Assembly (NCBI GenBank): GCA_050084985.1
Contig: JBITNC010000001.1
Span: 165,230,001-165,294,000, forward strand
Reading direction: 5' to 3'
Source: Nageia nagi
Lineage: Eukaryota; Pinophyta
DNA length: 64,000 bases
Every line of letters begins with the position of its first letter. Position 1 is the stretch's first letter. A program made the translations under genes and the position numbers. Below, one piece after another: positions 26,101 to 38,085 of the stretch. The notes beneath the pieces were generated by a model that saw nothing but the letters and a program-made list of their open reading frames with translations, had not been told where the DNA came from and searched no databases.

Positions 26101-26880
26101 TGCTAAAAAGAAAAATTTCAAGTTCTTTTTTTGTGAAGGATTTAGGAGAAGAAAAATAAATCCTTGGCATGAGAATTACAAGAGACAAGAAGAATCACAT
26201 GATAAAGTTGCCTCAAGGTGAGTACATCGAAAATGTGTTGAAGAGGTTTAACATTTAAGATAAAAAAACTAGTAACCACACATTTGGCCAAACATTTGAA
26301 ACTTACTAAGGATTTGTATCCCAAGACACAAGAGCAAGAAGAGTACATGAAAAAGGTTCCATATGCATCAATAGTGAGGAATTTGATGTATGTTATGGTT
26401 TATACAAGATCAAATATAACACAAGCAATGGGAGTTGTGATAAGGTTCATGAACAATCTAGGTGAGGGACATTGGGAAGTAGTGAATTGGATTCTCGAGT
26501 ACATGAGAGGTACAACTACTTACTCTTTGAATTTTAGAGGTATTAACATTAACATTCAAGGTTATGTTGATTCAAACATGGTAGGTGGTATTGATGGTGG
26601 AAAAAGCACAAAAGAGTATATTTTCATTATATGTGGAACATCAATTAGTTGGATTTCAAAGATACAATAAGTTATTGCTCTTTCAACCATGAAGGTAGAA
26701 TATGTGGCTGCTACTAAGGCTAGCAAAGAAGCTATATGGTTATAAAGGTTAATGAAAGAATTGGGTAAGGAGTAGGAGGATACTAGATTATACATTGATA
26801 AACAAAGTGTTATTCATCTTGCTAAGAACTAGAATTTTCACTCAAAGAAAAAGAACATTCAACTTAGATATCAATTTATA
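23190..26880 (+). pseudogene. Ty1/copia polyprotein relic (old)
   Basis: Gag, protease region, integrase, reverse transcriptase and RNase H of a Ty1/copia element are traceable in order but split by many stops and frameshifts. Gag runs 23305-23920, ending with a zinc knuckle CWYYGKKGHLKKNC (about 23842-23883) whose second cysteine position is tyrosine. The pre-integrase motif HHRLGHMSEKGMQIL is at 24393. Integrase fragments are HIDVW (about 24570), KCLKSDNG (about 24755) and ENGVLERMNRTIMENV (about 24858). Reverse transcriptase shows MYGLKQAPR (about 25910) and the catalytic LYVDDM (YVDD at 26052-26063). RNase H shows GYVDSNMVGG (26560), with Asn where Asp is usual, and KVEYVAATKASKEAIW (about 26695). 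The frame fades at about 26880. No clear 3' LTR. Inactive. Confidence 0.9.
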
Positions 26881-27860
26881 ATGTCGTACTCAAGAAGTAA
26901 CCCTATTGGCAAACAAGAAAAAAAGCATTACAACCAACATTTTCTTTATTATTTTTTTGAATAGACCTAAATAATACGATTATGAATCTCTTTTGATTCA
27001 TTACCTTGCCAAAAGGGCTTTTTACAAAGTAATATTTTAGCCTCTATAGTTGTTTATAGAGTTGTTAGCGACCCATTTCAATTGTTTAGCAATAGTGTAA
27101 GCAAGCTCCAAAAATTATCTTCTGAAACCTACAAAAAGTTTGGATTTCTCTTGTTCTACTTCATATGAATGTTACTTATCAACTCTATTTCTCCACACCT
27201 ATGGAACCTGCACACATGTGAAAAAATAGATATCAAACATACCTACTCATATCATATAAATAAGCATAATACTGAACATAAATAAGCATGTAAAAATGTG
27301 AAATAGTAATGCACTTAACTCAATAAATATAGATTTGTTTTGGTAGAGTAACTTTATATTCCAAATGGATCCTTCCTTCAATATTGAAGGCTTTATTTAG
27401 ATTTTGAAAACAAGTAGAGTTTACAATTTTGAGACAAAAATTTGGATAGAAAAGCCTATCAAGTTTTATCATGGATATGATCCAAAGCTAGGATGCATGG
27501 GATGGATGATGAATCATCCATCATCCCTTGCTTTCTTCTCAAGATGCTTTAGGAGTTGTCATTTCTATTGTACTTTTTTCAATTACAGAGTCATTGATGT
27601 CCAGGTATTGAATGTCAACATCTAACCTAAGTTGTCAAAATTTGATGTTGAACGATTGCAATTAGTAGACTATGGTTAACTTTTTAATATTTATTTTAAT
27701 TTTTTGTTCTTCTTTCACCTATCAAAAAAGGGTCATTTTTGGATGTCTACATTTTGCCCCTTTTTGAATTATTTGTTAATTATAAGCAAGGGATAATTCA
27801 AAAACTTACCTTTCTAAAGGTGGGTGTATTCAAGTTTCTTAACTTATGTTTTTTACTTTA
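26881..27860. other. Spacer after the old copia relic
   Basis: No LTR matching the inverted-repeat arms was found. The frame at 27404-27625 has no family motif. A near-perfect palindrome GATGGATGAT-GA-ATCATCCATC lies at 27501-27522. Confidence 0.4.
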
Positions 27861-27869
27861 GTCAATATT

Positions 27870-28480
27870 TTGAATTAACCTATTCTCTATGAATAAGGAA
27901 AATTTGATTGATTGAATTATAATTAATACTATTTTTTGATCTTTTGCATTTTGAAAGTAGTGTGGTTGTATTATCAAAGTGACACTTGTGTGTATCACTA
28001 TACTGTATGCTATTTTTGGTAGTTACATAATGAGCTACTGTGTCATCTTTGCATGTTGAAGCTAGCATGTGATAGGAAAGTTTGGTTTGCAAATACAATT
28101 ATTTTTTATTATTCTGCTTTTCATCCCCATTGTAGGGTTACATGATGATCTTAAGTAAAAGTTCATAAAATGTACTTAGTCATATTCAATCCCATATTTC
28201 TTTTTCCTATCAAAAGAGGAATCATTTTTCAAATTTAGAATTACTCATAAGCTTTAGTTTTTCCAAAATATTTAACCTTGATCAAATCGATAAGTAAGAA
28301 ACTTGTTCATTTTACTTTTTATACATTTTTTAATTTTTTAGAGTTTATATATATATATACATTATTTATTTATTTATTATTATTTATCTCTTTTTTTTGA
28401 GGTTGTGAGGTGTTAATTGTAGTTTTCTTAACATTACCTCACAAGGGACCCTGATGATGCTTTTGTAGAATATTTTTTAT
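27870..28480 (+). repeat. Dispersed repeat R, copy 1
   Basis: Collinear with about 53300-53800. Shared anchors are AACCTATTCTCTATGAATAA, AATTTGATT, 'TGTGTCATCTTTGCAT', and 'ACATGATGATCTTA'. It lies just left of the first 4.5-kb LTR, while its partner lies just right of the truncated copy. It ends in an AT-rich tract with TTTATTTATTTATTATTATT. Confidence 0.65.
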
Positions 28481-29221
28481 ATCTTTATATTTATATACTG
28501 ATTGTAATGACTCATTGCACTCTCAAATTTGAATTTATGATGATTTGCATGTTGCAAAAGAATTTGAATATAAATACAATCATGATATGATTAATAATAC
28601 TTTGATATATACCATACCTATGATAAATTAATGCTCGCTTTGATATTTTGTGTGACACAGGTAACATGTCGATCTAGCAAAGGAACTAGGATGGAAATTT
28701 TAGGGAAACAAGATGAGTGGTTAAGGGAACGGATTGGTAAGAACGAGAAAATGATTGGCATTAAATTGCTAACAGACTCATAAGGACCCTTCATAAATCA
28801 TATAGATGCACATTAAAACTATGTTTTCAATAATACCTCTGTGTTCGAGTGTGAATGTGCACTAATAAATTTATCTTGCAGGATGAAGGGATTGTTGTAG
28901 GTGAAAGATATGTGTTAAAAGGTTTATGTATTTTTAAAATTTTATTGACTAACTACAAGGAATATTCCATTGATTGAAATTCAAATTTTAACCAAGGATA
29001 TTAGTGATAATTAGAATACTTGGCATATTAAAAAAAATAATATTTTGAGCTCTCAACCCCATACAAATTATTATTTTATGGTAGGTGCAAATGATTTGAA
29101 ATAAAGTTTTTTAGATATCCCAAAACTTTTACAATAAAAATAAAAACATCTCCACTCTACGTATAAATTTAATGGGATGGAACAATAGTTGTTTTCTTGG
29201 AAGGATTAGCCTTATTTTGCC

Positions 29222-29229
29222 TATAAATA
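29222..29229 (+). promoter_or_regulatory. TATA box of long LTR copy A
   Basis: TATAAATA, about 720 bp into the LTR, lies at the same relative place as in copy 1 (2314). A conserved 'CTTGGAAGGATTAGCC' precedes it and 'TTCTTTCCAAGAACT' follows within 60 bp. Confidence 0.5.
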
Positions 29230-30119
29230 TTGAAGACTTCTAGAAGAATAAGCATTCTCTCCCATTCTTTCCAAGAACTTTGGTTTAGAATCCTATGGAG
29301 AAAAGGGTCCCCTCCTCTTAAGTTTGGGTACTCTCTCTCTTGCATTTAGGATATTTGAGCAAAAATGTTTGGCTACATTATGAGTATATTGTATTTATTA
29401 TAGTTTGAACAAAGATACGTTCATTTAATTATTTCACTAGTAAAGTACTTTGGGAAGAGATTTCTTTAGAATTATTTGATATTCTTACATGTAAAGTTTT
29501 GTACAATTGCTTAGTTACATTGTAAATTATACTTGCATTTATTATAGTTTGTTGAAGGAAGGTGGATTCATTAAAATATTTATAAAATTAATACTATTAA
29601 AGTACTTTGAAGAGACTTTTTTTGTTATTACATGTGAAGTTTTGTACTCCTTGCCTAATTATAAAGGTAGAGAGACAAAACCTTTAATTTCTTGGATAGT
29701 ATGAAAGGATATGGTTAGTTGTCATGTAACTTACTATACTATTTTAAAATAAGGTATTTTCACCTCTATTCCTGCGCTATATCCCAAGACTTCATTTGTG
29801 GTTACCCTATTATCATTTTTGTGTCTAAGGGATTATAGAATACTGAGGTATTTATTTACATCATATTAGTGTGTCTGATATTATTTGTTGGACCTTTGAG
29901 TTATCACGGCACCATCAAAAAGGAAATTACAGAGTTTGACTTTACTCTTGCATTTGTTTAAATGCTTCAGATTTTTAGAGAACCCATTTTGTATTTTTTG
30001 CTATGATCAAGCCTTTTGATTGATGACTCATTATAAAAAAAATGTTGGTCAAAGGTTGTAGAGTTTGACTCTACGCCGAATGATTGTATCTATTTAAGTA
30101 TGGCTACATTCGAGCCTTG

Positions 30120-31040
30120 TGTACTCTTCCACATCCTACGCTATCAAAGCACTCACAACCGCAATAATCGATGAAAAACCATTTTCATCTACTCTTTGAT
30201 GGATCTCCATACCTTCTTTTGGATCTCTCGTGGTGGTACATGCTAGAAGAATGCTAATAAAGATTGTAGAGTCTATCTCTATGCCTGTCTATTGCTTTTG
30301 AGTCACCCTCACCTTCATAGCAAATTCATTTTAGTGTATATCTTGCAACCTTTGCAACCCACGAGATTGCATTTTGACAATTTTAGGGTCTTGTATAGTC
30401 ATCCATATTTTGCATACACGTCTCTCAAGGCATTTACACCTACTATATTTTAGAAAATATTTGTGTGTATTTTGTGATAATTGCAGGCCATGAAACGTTG
30501 TTTGCACCATGTATCTTGATAAACTATATCCAGATCTTGTGTATTCTTCGCCCATTCTGCATACATGGCTAACAGGGCACTCACAGCCACAAAATTCGAT
30601 AGGAAACTATAGTCAACTGCTCCCTAATGGATCCCATACCTTCTTTGCAGAGCTCCCAAACTGGCACAGGCTAGAAAACTATTGATGAAGGTTGCAGAGC
30701 CTGGTGCCCTCTAGGAGTTTCGTAAACCGCATGCAATCGTTGCATTCCATGAGAATACATTTTGATTAGGCATGTTGTCATTCAGTTCGCGGACCCTTTT
30801 ATTGTATCCGTTGTATAGATATCCTGTGATAATTGCACTCTGTGCAACTGCATTTTGTCAAACAATTCACGGTCTCTTCTCAACATATCTCTTAGTGCAT
30901 ATCCTGCTATCTTGCATTTGAAGAAATTGTGTTTGCAGCAAGTATTTTTCAGGCCTTTTGGCAGAGTGGAGCTTTCTTTCAAACACTTCGCAAGTCCATG
31001 TTTGTTTATTTGATTTACAACTATCCTATAAAGCATTTAA
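30120..31040 (-). pseudogene. PPR-gene relic inside long LTR copy A (antisense)
   Basis: The minus strand reads as a decayed PLS-type pentatricopeptide-repeat gene. From 5' to 3' on that strand: IAGYALRDM and ELFDKMQLHR (about 30840-30925); AIITGYLYNGYNKRVREL followed by NMPNQNVFSWNATIACGL (about 30725-30860); CASLGAL and an IH..AV block (about 30610-30680); ALLAMYAEW (about 30565-30590); NNVSWPAIITKYTQ (about 30470-30510); VNALRDVYAKYG (about 30405-30443); EGMEIHQRVDENGFSSIIAV and VVSALIA (about 30140-30215). These alternate as repeat helices and linkers exactly as in plant PPR proteins. Frames shift repeatedly and stops occur, so no protein is made. Its place within an LTR, in antisense, points to gene capture by the retroelement. 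Confidence 0.8.
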
Positions 31041-32540
31041 TTGGATTTTGATATATATTTAGTTATTATAATGTAGAGTGATAAGGGCTTTATGAACAAG
31101 TACAATTAATTCATTTATGAGGGTCAAAGATAAATTTTTTATAAAGTTAATTGATCTAGAAATAATAATAAAGGTATTAAAAAAATGCTTAGCAAAGTTT
31201 AGATTACTTTTGGCTTGTCTAATAGTATAGTATTTATTTTGAGAGTTAATAATTTTTCATTATAATAAGAGGGATTTTAATTCTTTTTATATTGATTTGG
31301 AAAACGATTATTGAAAATAGATCAATTGTGGTAATTTTTTTGAAATACCTTTATAATAGAGTTAAATAAAATTAAGTATCTCTATTAAGTAGATTTTGAT
31401 TTAATAATAAAGGTAGTATGAAACATTGTAATCTTTGAATTAAAGAATATCTATTGAGTAGTTAGGTATTTATTGGAAGTACCATGAGAAAATTAATGAA
31501 TGTAGTTAGTTTTGATACTACTTGGTTTAGAAAAAAAAAAAATACCCCCATAATTAAATTTAAAATATGGTATGGATAAGGTTCTTCATGAATAATAGAC
31601 CTTCATTTGAATCTTGATTGAATGATTCTTTTAATAATATTATACTATATGGTCAAGGAAGAGGTAGCTTCATCAAAGGTGTAAAAACTCTTGAGACCAT
31701 AATTAAGATAAATTCTAAATGGATGATGTGTTAAATTGGTTTATAAAATTGGATGAATTAAGGTATGGTGTACATATACATTGGATCCAAAAAGAAAGAG
31801 TTATCTTGATCCTCCCATGCTCACAAATCTTTCCTAGCACCTATGACCACTCACTCATGGAAACTTTGAAGGGTGCATGAAAAGAAGATAGCATGAGTAA
31901 TTGTGAAGACACATTCTCACTATAGAGCTCATGATCCAAGGAGTTTTCAAATGATGTATTTGTTATTACTTGATATTAGATGGACTAAAGAGGTTAGCAA
32001 GAAGAAAAGCTAATCAATATTCCAAGGGTTATGATCTTTGTATTATCTAAATTCATTTTGAAAAGTATTGGGTTCATCCATGATTAGAGTTTATCTCACT
32101 AAATGATCAATGATGCATAGTATGTTAAGCAACTTAAGTTACAACAAACTCTAATTCTCCTTACAATACCTCGGTATACATTAATGATTTTATGGATCAT
32201 TATGCTAAACCTATGTCTCTCATATGATAAAAGTTTTATGAATGCAAAATTTTATTTGCACTATATTATTCTAAATGTATTAATGAATTAGAAAATGATT
32301 CTTCTCAAATGATAAGGTATAGAATAACCATGATCTCAATATGTTTATTAATAGATTTATGTATGAGTCTGAATGCTATGTATTAACTCTAAACTATGGT
32401 TTGTAGGATTTTTAGAAGTGTTCCAAGTTTAGACCTAATTTTCCAACTTAAGAGACAATCCAATAGCAACTTTAATATAAAAGGCTATAGTCCTTAGTTA
32501 TATGTGGGAATCAATAAGGAAATGTTAGGGATCCTTTGGA

Positions 32541-32590
32541 AATAAATGGGATCAAATGGGAAGAAATGGGATAGTTTGGGATACTATGGG
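32541..32590 (+). repeat. Period-10 G-tract in long LTR copy A
   Basis: Five consecutive 10-bp blocks, each ending GGG (tracts at 32548, 32558, 32568, 32578, 32588), with exactly 7 nt between G-tracts. The same array is at 52601-52650 in the truncated copy; copy 1 has a decayed version at about 5960. The pattern allows a G-quadruplex on the plus strand. Confidence 0.75.
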
Positions 32591-33002
32591 AAATATTTTT
32601 GGATACTTGGTTAAGAGAGAAAATGGGATTGTTATGGGATATAAATAGTAAAATTTCTCAAACAAAGATTCACACATAAACTAGCAGTATTAAATCCTTA
32701 CGATGTGACATGTACACTCTCTCAAGTCCAAATGTATGAAATAATATGGTGAATAAAACAAGGGCATGATCATCAAGAGTATCCACTTGCAAGTGAAGGT
32801 AGGAATATCTAGTGAAGGTACCCTTATACTTACAAAGAAAGGATGAGGTCTAAATAAAATTGATAAGATATCAATATGTAATACATGTGCAATATAGGTC
32901 TATTAATAATGGACCTTATGAAACAAATAGATCGATAAATGTTTAAGAAAAATTGGTTCTAAATTTAAGGATTTAGATGGTGAAAGTAGAGTTGTGTTAC
33001 AT

Positions 33003-33014
33003 TGGTATCAAAGC
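33003..33014 (+). promoter_or_regulatory. Primer-binding site (initiator tRNA-Met type)
   Basis: TGGTATCAAAGC, one base after the LTR end, differs at one position from the TGGTATCAGAGC common in plant LTR retrotransposons. It would prime minus-strand synthesis. This is the strongest boundary marker for the 4.5-kb LTR. Confidence 0.75.
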
Positions 33015-36000
33015 TGAGTTTTAGTTAGGAATTAGGGTAAAGTAGTGAATAATAAGTAATCTTAACCTATTACTTCTATTCTTGTAGGAAATCTTAAGAC
33101 ACAACAAGATGGGATGGCCTTGGACTTGGGTACTTGCAGATTCGAATATCTTATCCAAGATTGATAATACATTATCATACTATAGATTATGGAATACTAA
33201 AGTAAATAACACTTTGAGTTTAGAAAAAGAATAGCTGAACTCCTGGGAATTGTCCAAGAGAACTAGGTAAAGACATCTCTCCCCAGCAAAGTAAATTATC
33301 AATCAAAACTACTAGAAGGAATGAGTACCTAGCTAAAATAGAATGAGATTCAAGGCCTATAGTTGTAATAAATAGGTTTTTTGATGAAACTATTTTTGTA
33401 GAAGACATCATAAGTGAAATGGGAGCCCTCCATGATGACTTTGATGGAGAAAGTATGCTTGAATATGATGTAAATTTCAAAAGTACCATCCTTCTACCTA
33501 TAGAAGAAAATTTTGTTCAGATTACACCTCCACTAGTAGTTAGGCTAAACCATGAAATGAACTTGTGGATAGTAATTGAGAGGCTAAATGCCACGGGGGC
33601 TAATGTACACATGGAAGAGTTATGTTTCATTGAAGGGCTAGAGTATATAATGGACTAGGTCCAAGAAGATGTTTTCCTATGTTCTATAATGGAAATAGAA
33701 AATGTTATCAATAAAACTCTTATTTTGTTTAAAATATGATAATGTGACTTAGAAAATTAGAACACATCTTAAATGTATATGTTGTTTATTTTAGTATGGC
33801 ATGAAAAAAGAGGTCTAAAAAAGGGAACAAATGTCAAAAGAAAGTAAAAGAAGAAATCCCTAATGACCTTGTAGAAGTGAAGGATGACACCACCCTGCAA
33901 AACTTCCTAGATTTATAAGAGGAAAAAGGGAAGAAAAAGCTATAAGAAGTAGCCATGCTATAAAAAAAATAATAAAATGAACATTAAACCCAATGCAAAA
34001 AGGGATTTTCTTCTTTTACTTGGTAGAAATGTTCTTACCCTAACTTCATAAATCATTGAATACATTGGGGAAAGGAGTCATAAAATTTCACTAGTTGATG
34101 AAGAGTTCGAAGAAATGGTCAATGAAGAAGATCTCGTTAGTAAATGAGAAGGAAAGGAATGGAAAAGAATCCTTTTATGTACTACATAAAATTGAATCCT
34201 TTCTTAATGCATTGCTCGTTCTTGAATATATTAGTTTTATCTTATGAGAAATAAAAGTTTCTTCTTTTCTCTTATTCATTGCATGAAAAAGTTTTATTAA
34301 TAAGCAAAAGTGGATAGTTTACAAAAGGTAGAAATTTGTTACTAGATTCCATAGACAAACTCAATGGATGGTTACCTTAGTTGGATAATTTTGAATTAGC
34401 ATAGTAAAATTTATTAACTAAAAATTCAGAATCAATAGATTTCGAAGCCTGCTCTAAGGTGTTATATGCAGGTGGATCAGGAATATAAGTTATCATATTC
34501 AGAGAAATAGCTCAAAAATGATATAATGATAAGAATAGATGAGAAATAATCCAATTTCCTTGTCAACTAGAAATTATAAAGGAATAAGTTATTTTACAAG
34601 GAAGACTTTGCTACCAAAGAATCCACAAGATAGCAAGAGGTCCTAAACTTTCTCTTGGCGAGATTGAGGAAGGACTCATGCAAGCCACAAGTCGTACTAA
34701 TAATGGATTATAAGGAATATGTAGAATTACCCTCCAAGTGAGACTAGAATAGAAAAATAAGAAAATATAAAAGCATAAATTCTCTTCAATTTTGAGTTGA
34801 GTAATCATAGAGCAACCAAAGTTATTCAATAAATAGAGGGTAATGATAATCAAATCTTGACGAAGAAGAAATTCCATTACTACTAAAGAACATTGCGATA
34901 AGAAGTCATGAATCCCATAATGAATAACATTTTTTCCTATTCCATCCAAGAAAGTGGCCATGATGCAAAATGATTTGCTCTATGATCCACCATGATTCTC
35001 TATCAAGTGCATTAGAGATATGGAAATCCCATCTATAAATCCAACATCTTCTTGGAAAAAAGGATAGATAATAATTGCTAATGGTGTACAAAAACACTTA
35101 TATGAGTGGACGAAGAGGGAACTCACACTAAATATCCATCAAAAAGCTATGGATGATGAGTAGTTGTACCCTCAAAATAGTATCTAAAAAGATACTAAAG
35201 ATATTATTGGGGGATATTATGATAAAAGAACAATATGACATTGCCATTTAAACTTTTTACATACAACGTTACATCCCAATGAAAAAGTTAATACTTCTTA
35301 AATTGTTGTACTTATGAAAACACAATGTTAAAAATCATTAAAGATAAGGGAATGATGCAATCTCTCATAGAAAATGGATATCTATGATAATAGTTGAAGA
35401 ATGTCGAAGAATAAATAAGGCATATTTGAAGGGAGCAAGAAGAATGTGAAAGAATTTATAATTTCATTTGTTTAGAAAAGAATAAGTTGATGATTAAACT
35501 CATTGATCAGGAGCAAAAGTTGATCCAGCAAATCTAAAGTGTGTAGGAACAAACAGTTGCACACCTTAGTGCCTCCCTACAAGAGATAGAAAAATGAAAA
35601 ATTACAGACACTAAGGTATGAATAATTGTTGCTTTGATATGGTATTTGAGTATCATTGAAGTCACCCAATGATAAGGGTGATATGCAAGATGTTGCTCCA
35701 ATGGAGAGTTAAATGGAAGAAAGTCCCTATTTTTCTAAACTATTAATTGATTTAAATAAGTGATTACTTATTATGAGTAATGCAAATGAATGTTTAGATT
35801 TTATTCATACTTTTAAATATGTGAAAAGTAAGAAAATTCCTAAAAAGATAATGATTGTTTGCTTACCTTTATTTTTTATTTTTGGTTTGAGCTATAAAGC
35901 TTTAATAAGAAAGATGACACTAGATCTATACCGAATCCCATAGTCTTATACAAGCCTTACAAAGATATGTTACCAAAGAAATTTTGGTAAGAAAGATGCC

Positions 36001-36591
36001 ACTTGATATTGAAAATGCATTTCTATGCCAACAATTGATCATCAAAGAAGAAAGAATAGAATCTCTTTGAATTTAGAGAGATACTTTGAATCAGGAAAAA
36101 ATCATGTTAATGATCAAGCAAAATCAATTAGATGTGGAAAATAAAAGGTTTCAAATACAGAAATAAGAAATTTAGGAGCAATGTTAATGAATGTTAATAC
36201 ATATTTGAAAGAAATCTAGTTTTGGTAAGAAAAAACTTAAGAGTATGAAAAAACTTTTAGCTTAATTTGAGATGAACATATTCCAAAATAGGGATGTATT
36301 CTTTGATGATAAATAATTTGCTAATATTTTAAAGTAATAATAATTATGTGATTTGCATTTTTTTGAAATATGACTCTTTGAAATTCTATTATTGATGACT
36401 TGTCTTGAACCTAAAACAAAAATATATGAATCAATATGATTGATCTAAATTTTATGCCTCTAAGACCCAAAAAATGTAAGGACATAATGGTAATATGGTG
36501 AAAATCTCACATGAATAAGGGTGATATAACATGTATATTTTAAAATATTAGGTGAGGATCTATTGAAAATGATAATAAACATCATGATATG
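33015..36591 (+). pseudogene. Internal domain of LARD-like element with unidentified ORF traces
   Basis: No reverse transcriptase, integrase or RNase H motif was found in 3.6 kb. Coding-like traces on the plus strand include a frame around 33365-33658 (VEDIISEMGALHDDFDGESM, then PPLVVRLNHEMNLWIVIERL). At 35400-35620 and 36000-36290 there are Glu/Lys/Gln/Ile-rich frames such as KNKLMIKLIDQEQKLIQQI and NQLDVENKRFQIQK, which suggest coiled coils. They may be parts of one decayed protein, perhaps gag-like, but no family is recognised. A minus-strand frame at 34611-34961 lacks motifs and is probably a shadow. Confidence 0.4.
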
Positions 36592-37020
36592 TGTCATGAT
36601 CCACCTCAAGACATTATTTGACCTCAAGTGTCATTGAGGATTTGAATGAATTATGTTTACATAATCTATGGTAATGACAAGTTTGATATGGGAATATATA
36701 TCATTTGTGACAATTTGATGCTGGCTTCGAGATGTTTTGACATAGTTCACAAAGTGGAGAAATGATACAAAGACCCTATAGACCAAAGGTGAATTGGTGA
36801 TGGGAACAGAAGGGTAAGAGGAGGAAATGATTGGCTTTGATTTACTGACATACCCTATGACCATCATAAATCATGTAGATGCATGCAATATAATTATTGT
36901 GATTATTTTCTTGATAGAAAATATGTTTGCAAAACTATGTGGATCAACCTTACTCTGCAGGATGAGGTGATTGTTGTAGGTAAATATGTGTTTTCCCTTG
37001 TTTGGTATTTTTGAAATTCA
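36592..37020 (+). mobile_element. Diverged start of a long-LTR family member
   Basis: The segment begins TGTCATGATCCACCTC. It aligns with the first about 430 bp of the long LTR: 'GGATTTGAATGAA', 'GATGCTGGCTTCGAGA', 'ATGATTGGC', 'CATAAATCATGTAGATGCA', 'CAGGATGAGGTGATTGTTGTAGGT'-like blocks match copies 1 and A. It then loses similarity. Divergence from copy A is larger than that between copies A and 1, so it is unlikely to be the partner LTR of copy A. Confidence 0.5.
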
Positions 37021-37635
37021 AATTTTGAAATGGAGAGAAAAAAGGGATATACCTTTAGTTAAATTTTAAAAATTATTATAAGGTTAGAAAAATAAATTTA
37101 ATGGGGTAAATGTTGAATATGCGTGTCCATATTATTTCCACATAGGGCTAATAGTAAAAACATTATTATATGGAGACTAAGGTCTCCTTGTGGTATTACA
37201 TGATATTTAATAGCTAGGAAAATAATTGAGTGATGATCCTCAACGTGGGAGATCTTCATTCTTCATTGTGAGGTAAAAGGTTTGCAAAGGTATAACCTTC
37301 TATCCTTCTTTAACAAAGTTCATTATGATACTAATCTTTTGTATGATTATGCTAGCTCAATGTCTTAGCAATACCATAATATATTTTTGCTATTCTCTTC
37401 TTACTAACAAACTTTTATGTTAGTAATCTATTTTTAATGTACAAAGAAAATGTTTTTTTTTCTTTTTGAGAAAAAATATATTATGCTAGCATCTTATTGA
37501 AAAGATTTTTTGCAAAGTCTTTTGTGAACAATATCAAAACAAGGAGGAAGGTGCAATTTTGTTTACATATTTTATTGTTGACATAAAGAGGAGGACAATT
37601 TTTTAAGAGGCACAATACTATATGCTAAGGCTCAA

Positions 37636-37638
<3 letters not shown>
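37021..37638. other. AT-rich spacer
   Basis: No gene recognised. Sequence lies between the LTR fragment and the TA microsatellite. Confidence 0.4.

Positions 37639-37689
<51 letters not shown>
37639..37689. repeat. (TA)n microsatellite
   Basis: About 25 uninterrupted AT units. Shorter ATATAT runs follow to about 37880. Confidence 0.95.
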
Positions 37690-37692
<3 letters not shown>

Positions 37693-38085
37693 CTTTTTGG
37701 TTAAATATAATCAAAAATATATATCTATATATATATTTTATTTTGTTTATAATAATCCAAACTCAATTATCTATATATATTTTTTAGTTTCAATCAAAAA
37801 TATATCTATTTTTAAATCTATTTAAACTATAAAACAAAATATACATAGTTTAAACTATTTTAAAATATAAAGATATATATAAGTTTGAGTATTTGAAACA
37901 ACTATAGATTTTTGATGCGTTTACACAAAACTAAATAACTATTAAGGGGCGGGCAATTTCTTTTTTGTTTACAATAATTACAAACCTTATATATCTCCAA
38001 TAAGGCGGGTCAGGGCAAATAAATAAAACATTAATCATGTTTAAATTTATTGGGGGGGGGGTCAAATTTCAAATTTTTTTTTAAA

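Larger units (their letters stand above)
28503..33001 (+). mobile_element. Long LTR, copy A (4.5 kb), 5' LTR of a LARD-like element
   Basis: The LTR begins TGTAATGACT and ends GTTACA. Immediately afterwards comes TTGGTATCAAAGCTGAG, which carries a TGGTATCA(G/A)AGC primer-binding site complementary to initiator tRNA-Met. That defines the 3' LTR border. The whole length is collinear with the solo copy at 1561-6366, and the last 3.4 kb with 49648-53060. An LTR of this size followed by a domain without pol is the arrangement of LARD elements. The preceding 5 bp are CTGAT. The LTR carries an antisense PPR relic and a periodic G-tract. Confidence 0.75.

Noticed and set aside
30782-31036. 84-codon minus-strand frame, repeated identically at 50843-51097, as a conserved gene
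   Set aside because: Identity is at DNA level over a larger block that includes clear non-coding sequence. The frame cuts across PPR motifs that read in other frames.
34611-35097. Minus-strand frames of 116 and 63 codons
   Set aside because: No family motif, and they overlap each other in different frames; the coding traces of this domain are on the plus strand.
36592-37020. Partner 3' LTR of copy A, making a compact 8-kb LARD
   Set aside because: It matches the LTR start but is more diverged from copy A than the unrelated solo LTR at 1561 is. Partners of one insertion should be the most similar, and no polypurine tract precedes it.
37622-37825. Open frame through the (TA)n run near 37640 (and similarly 53182-53364)
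   Set aside because: The tyrosine-isoleucine peptide is a product of the microsatellite.
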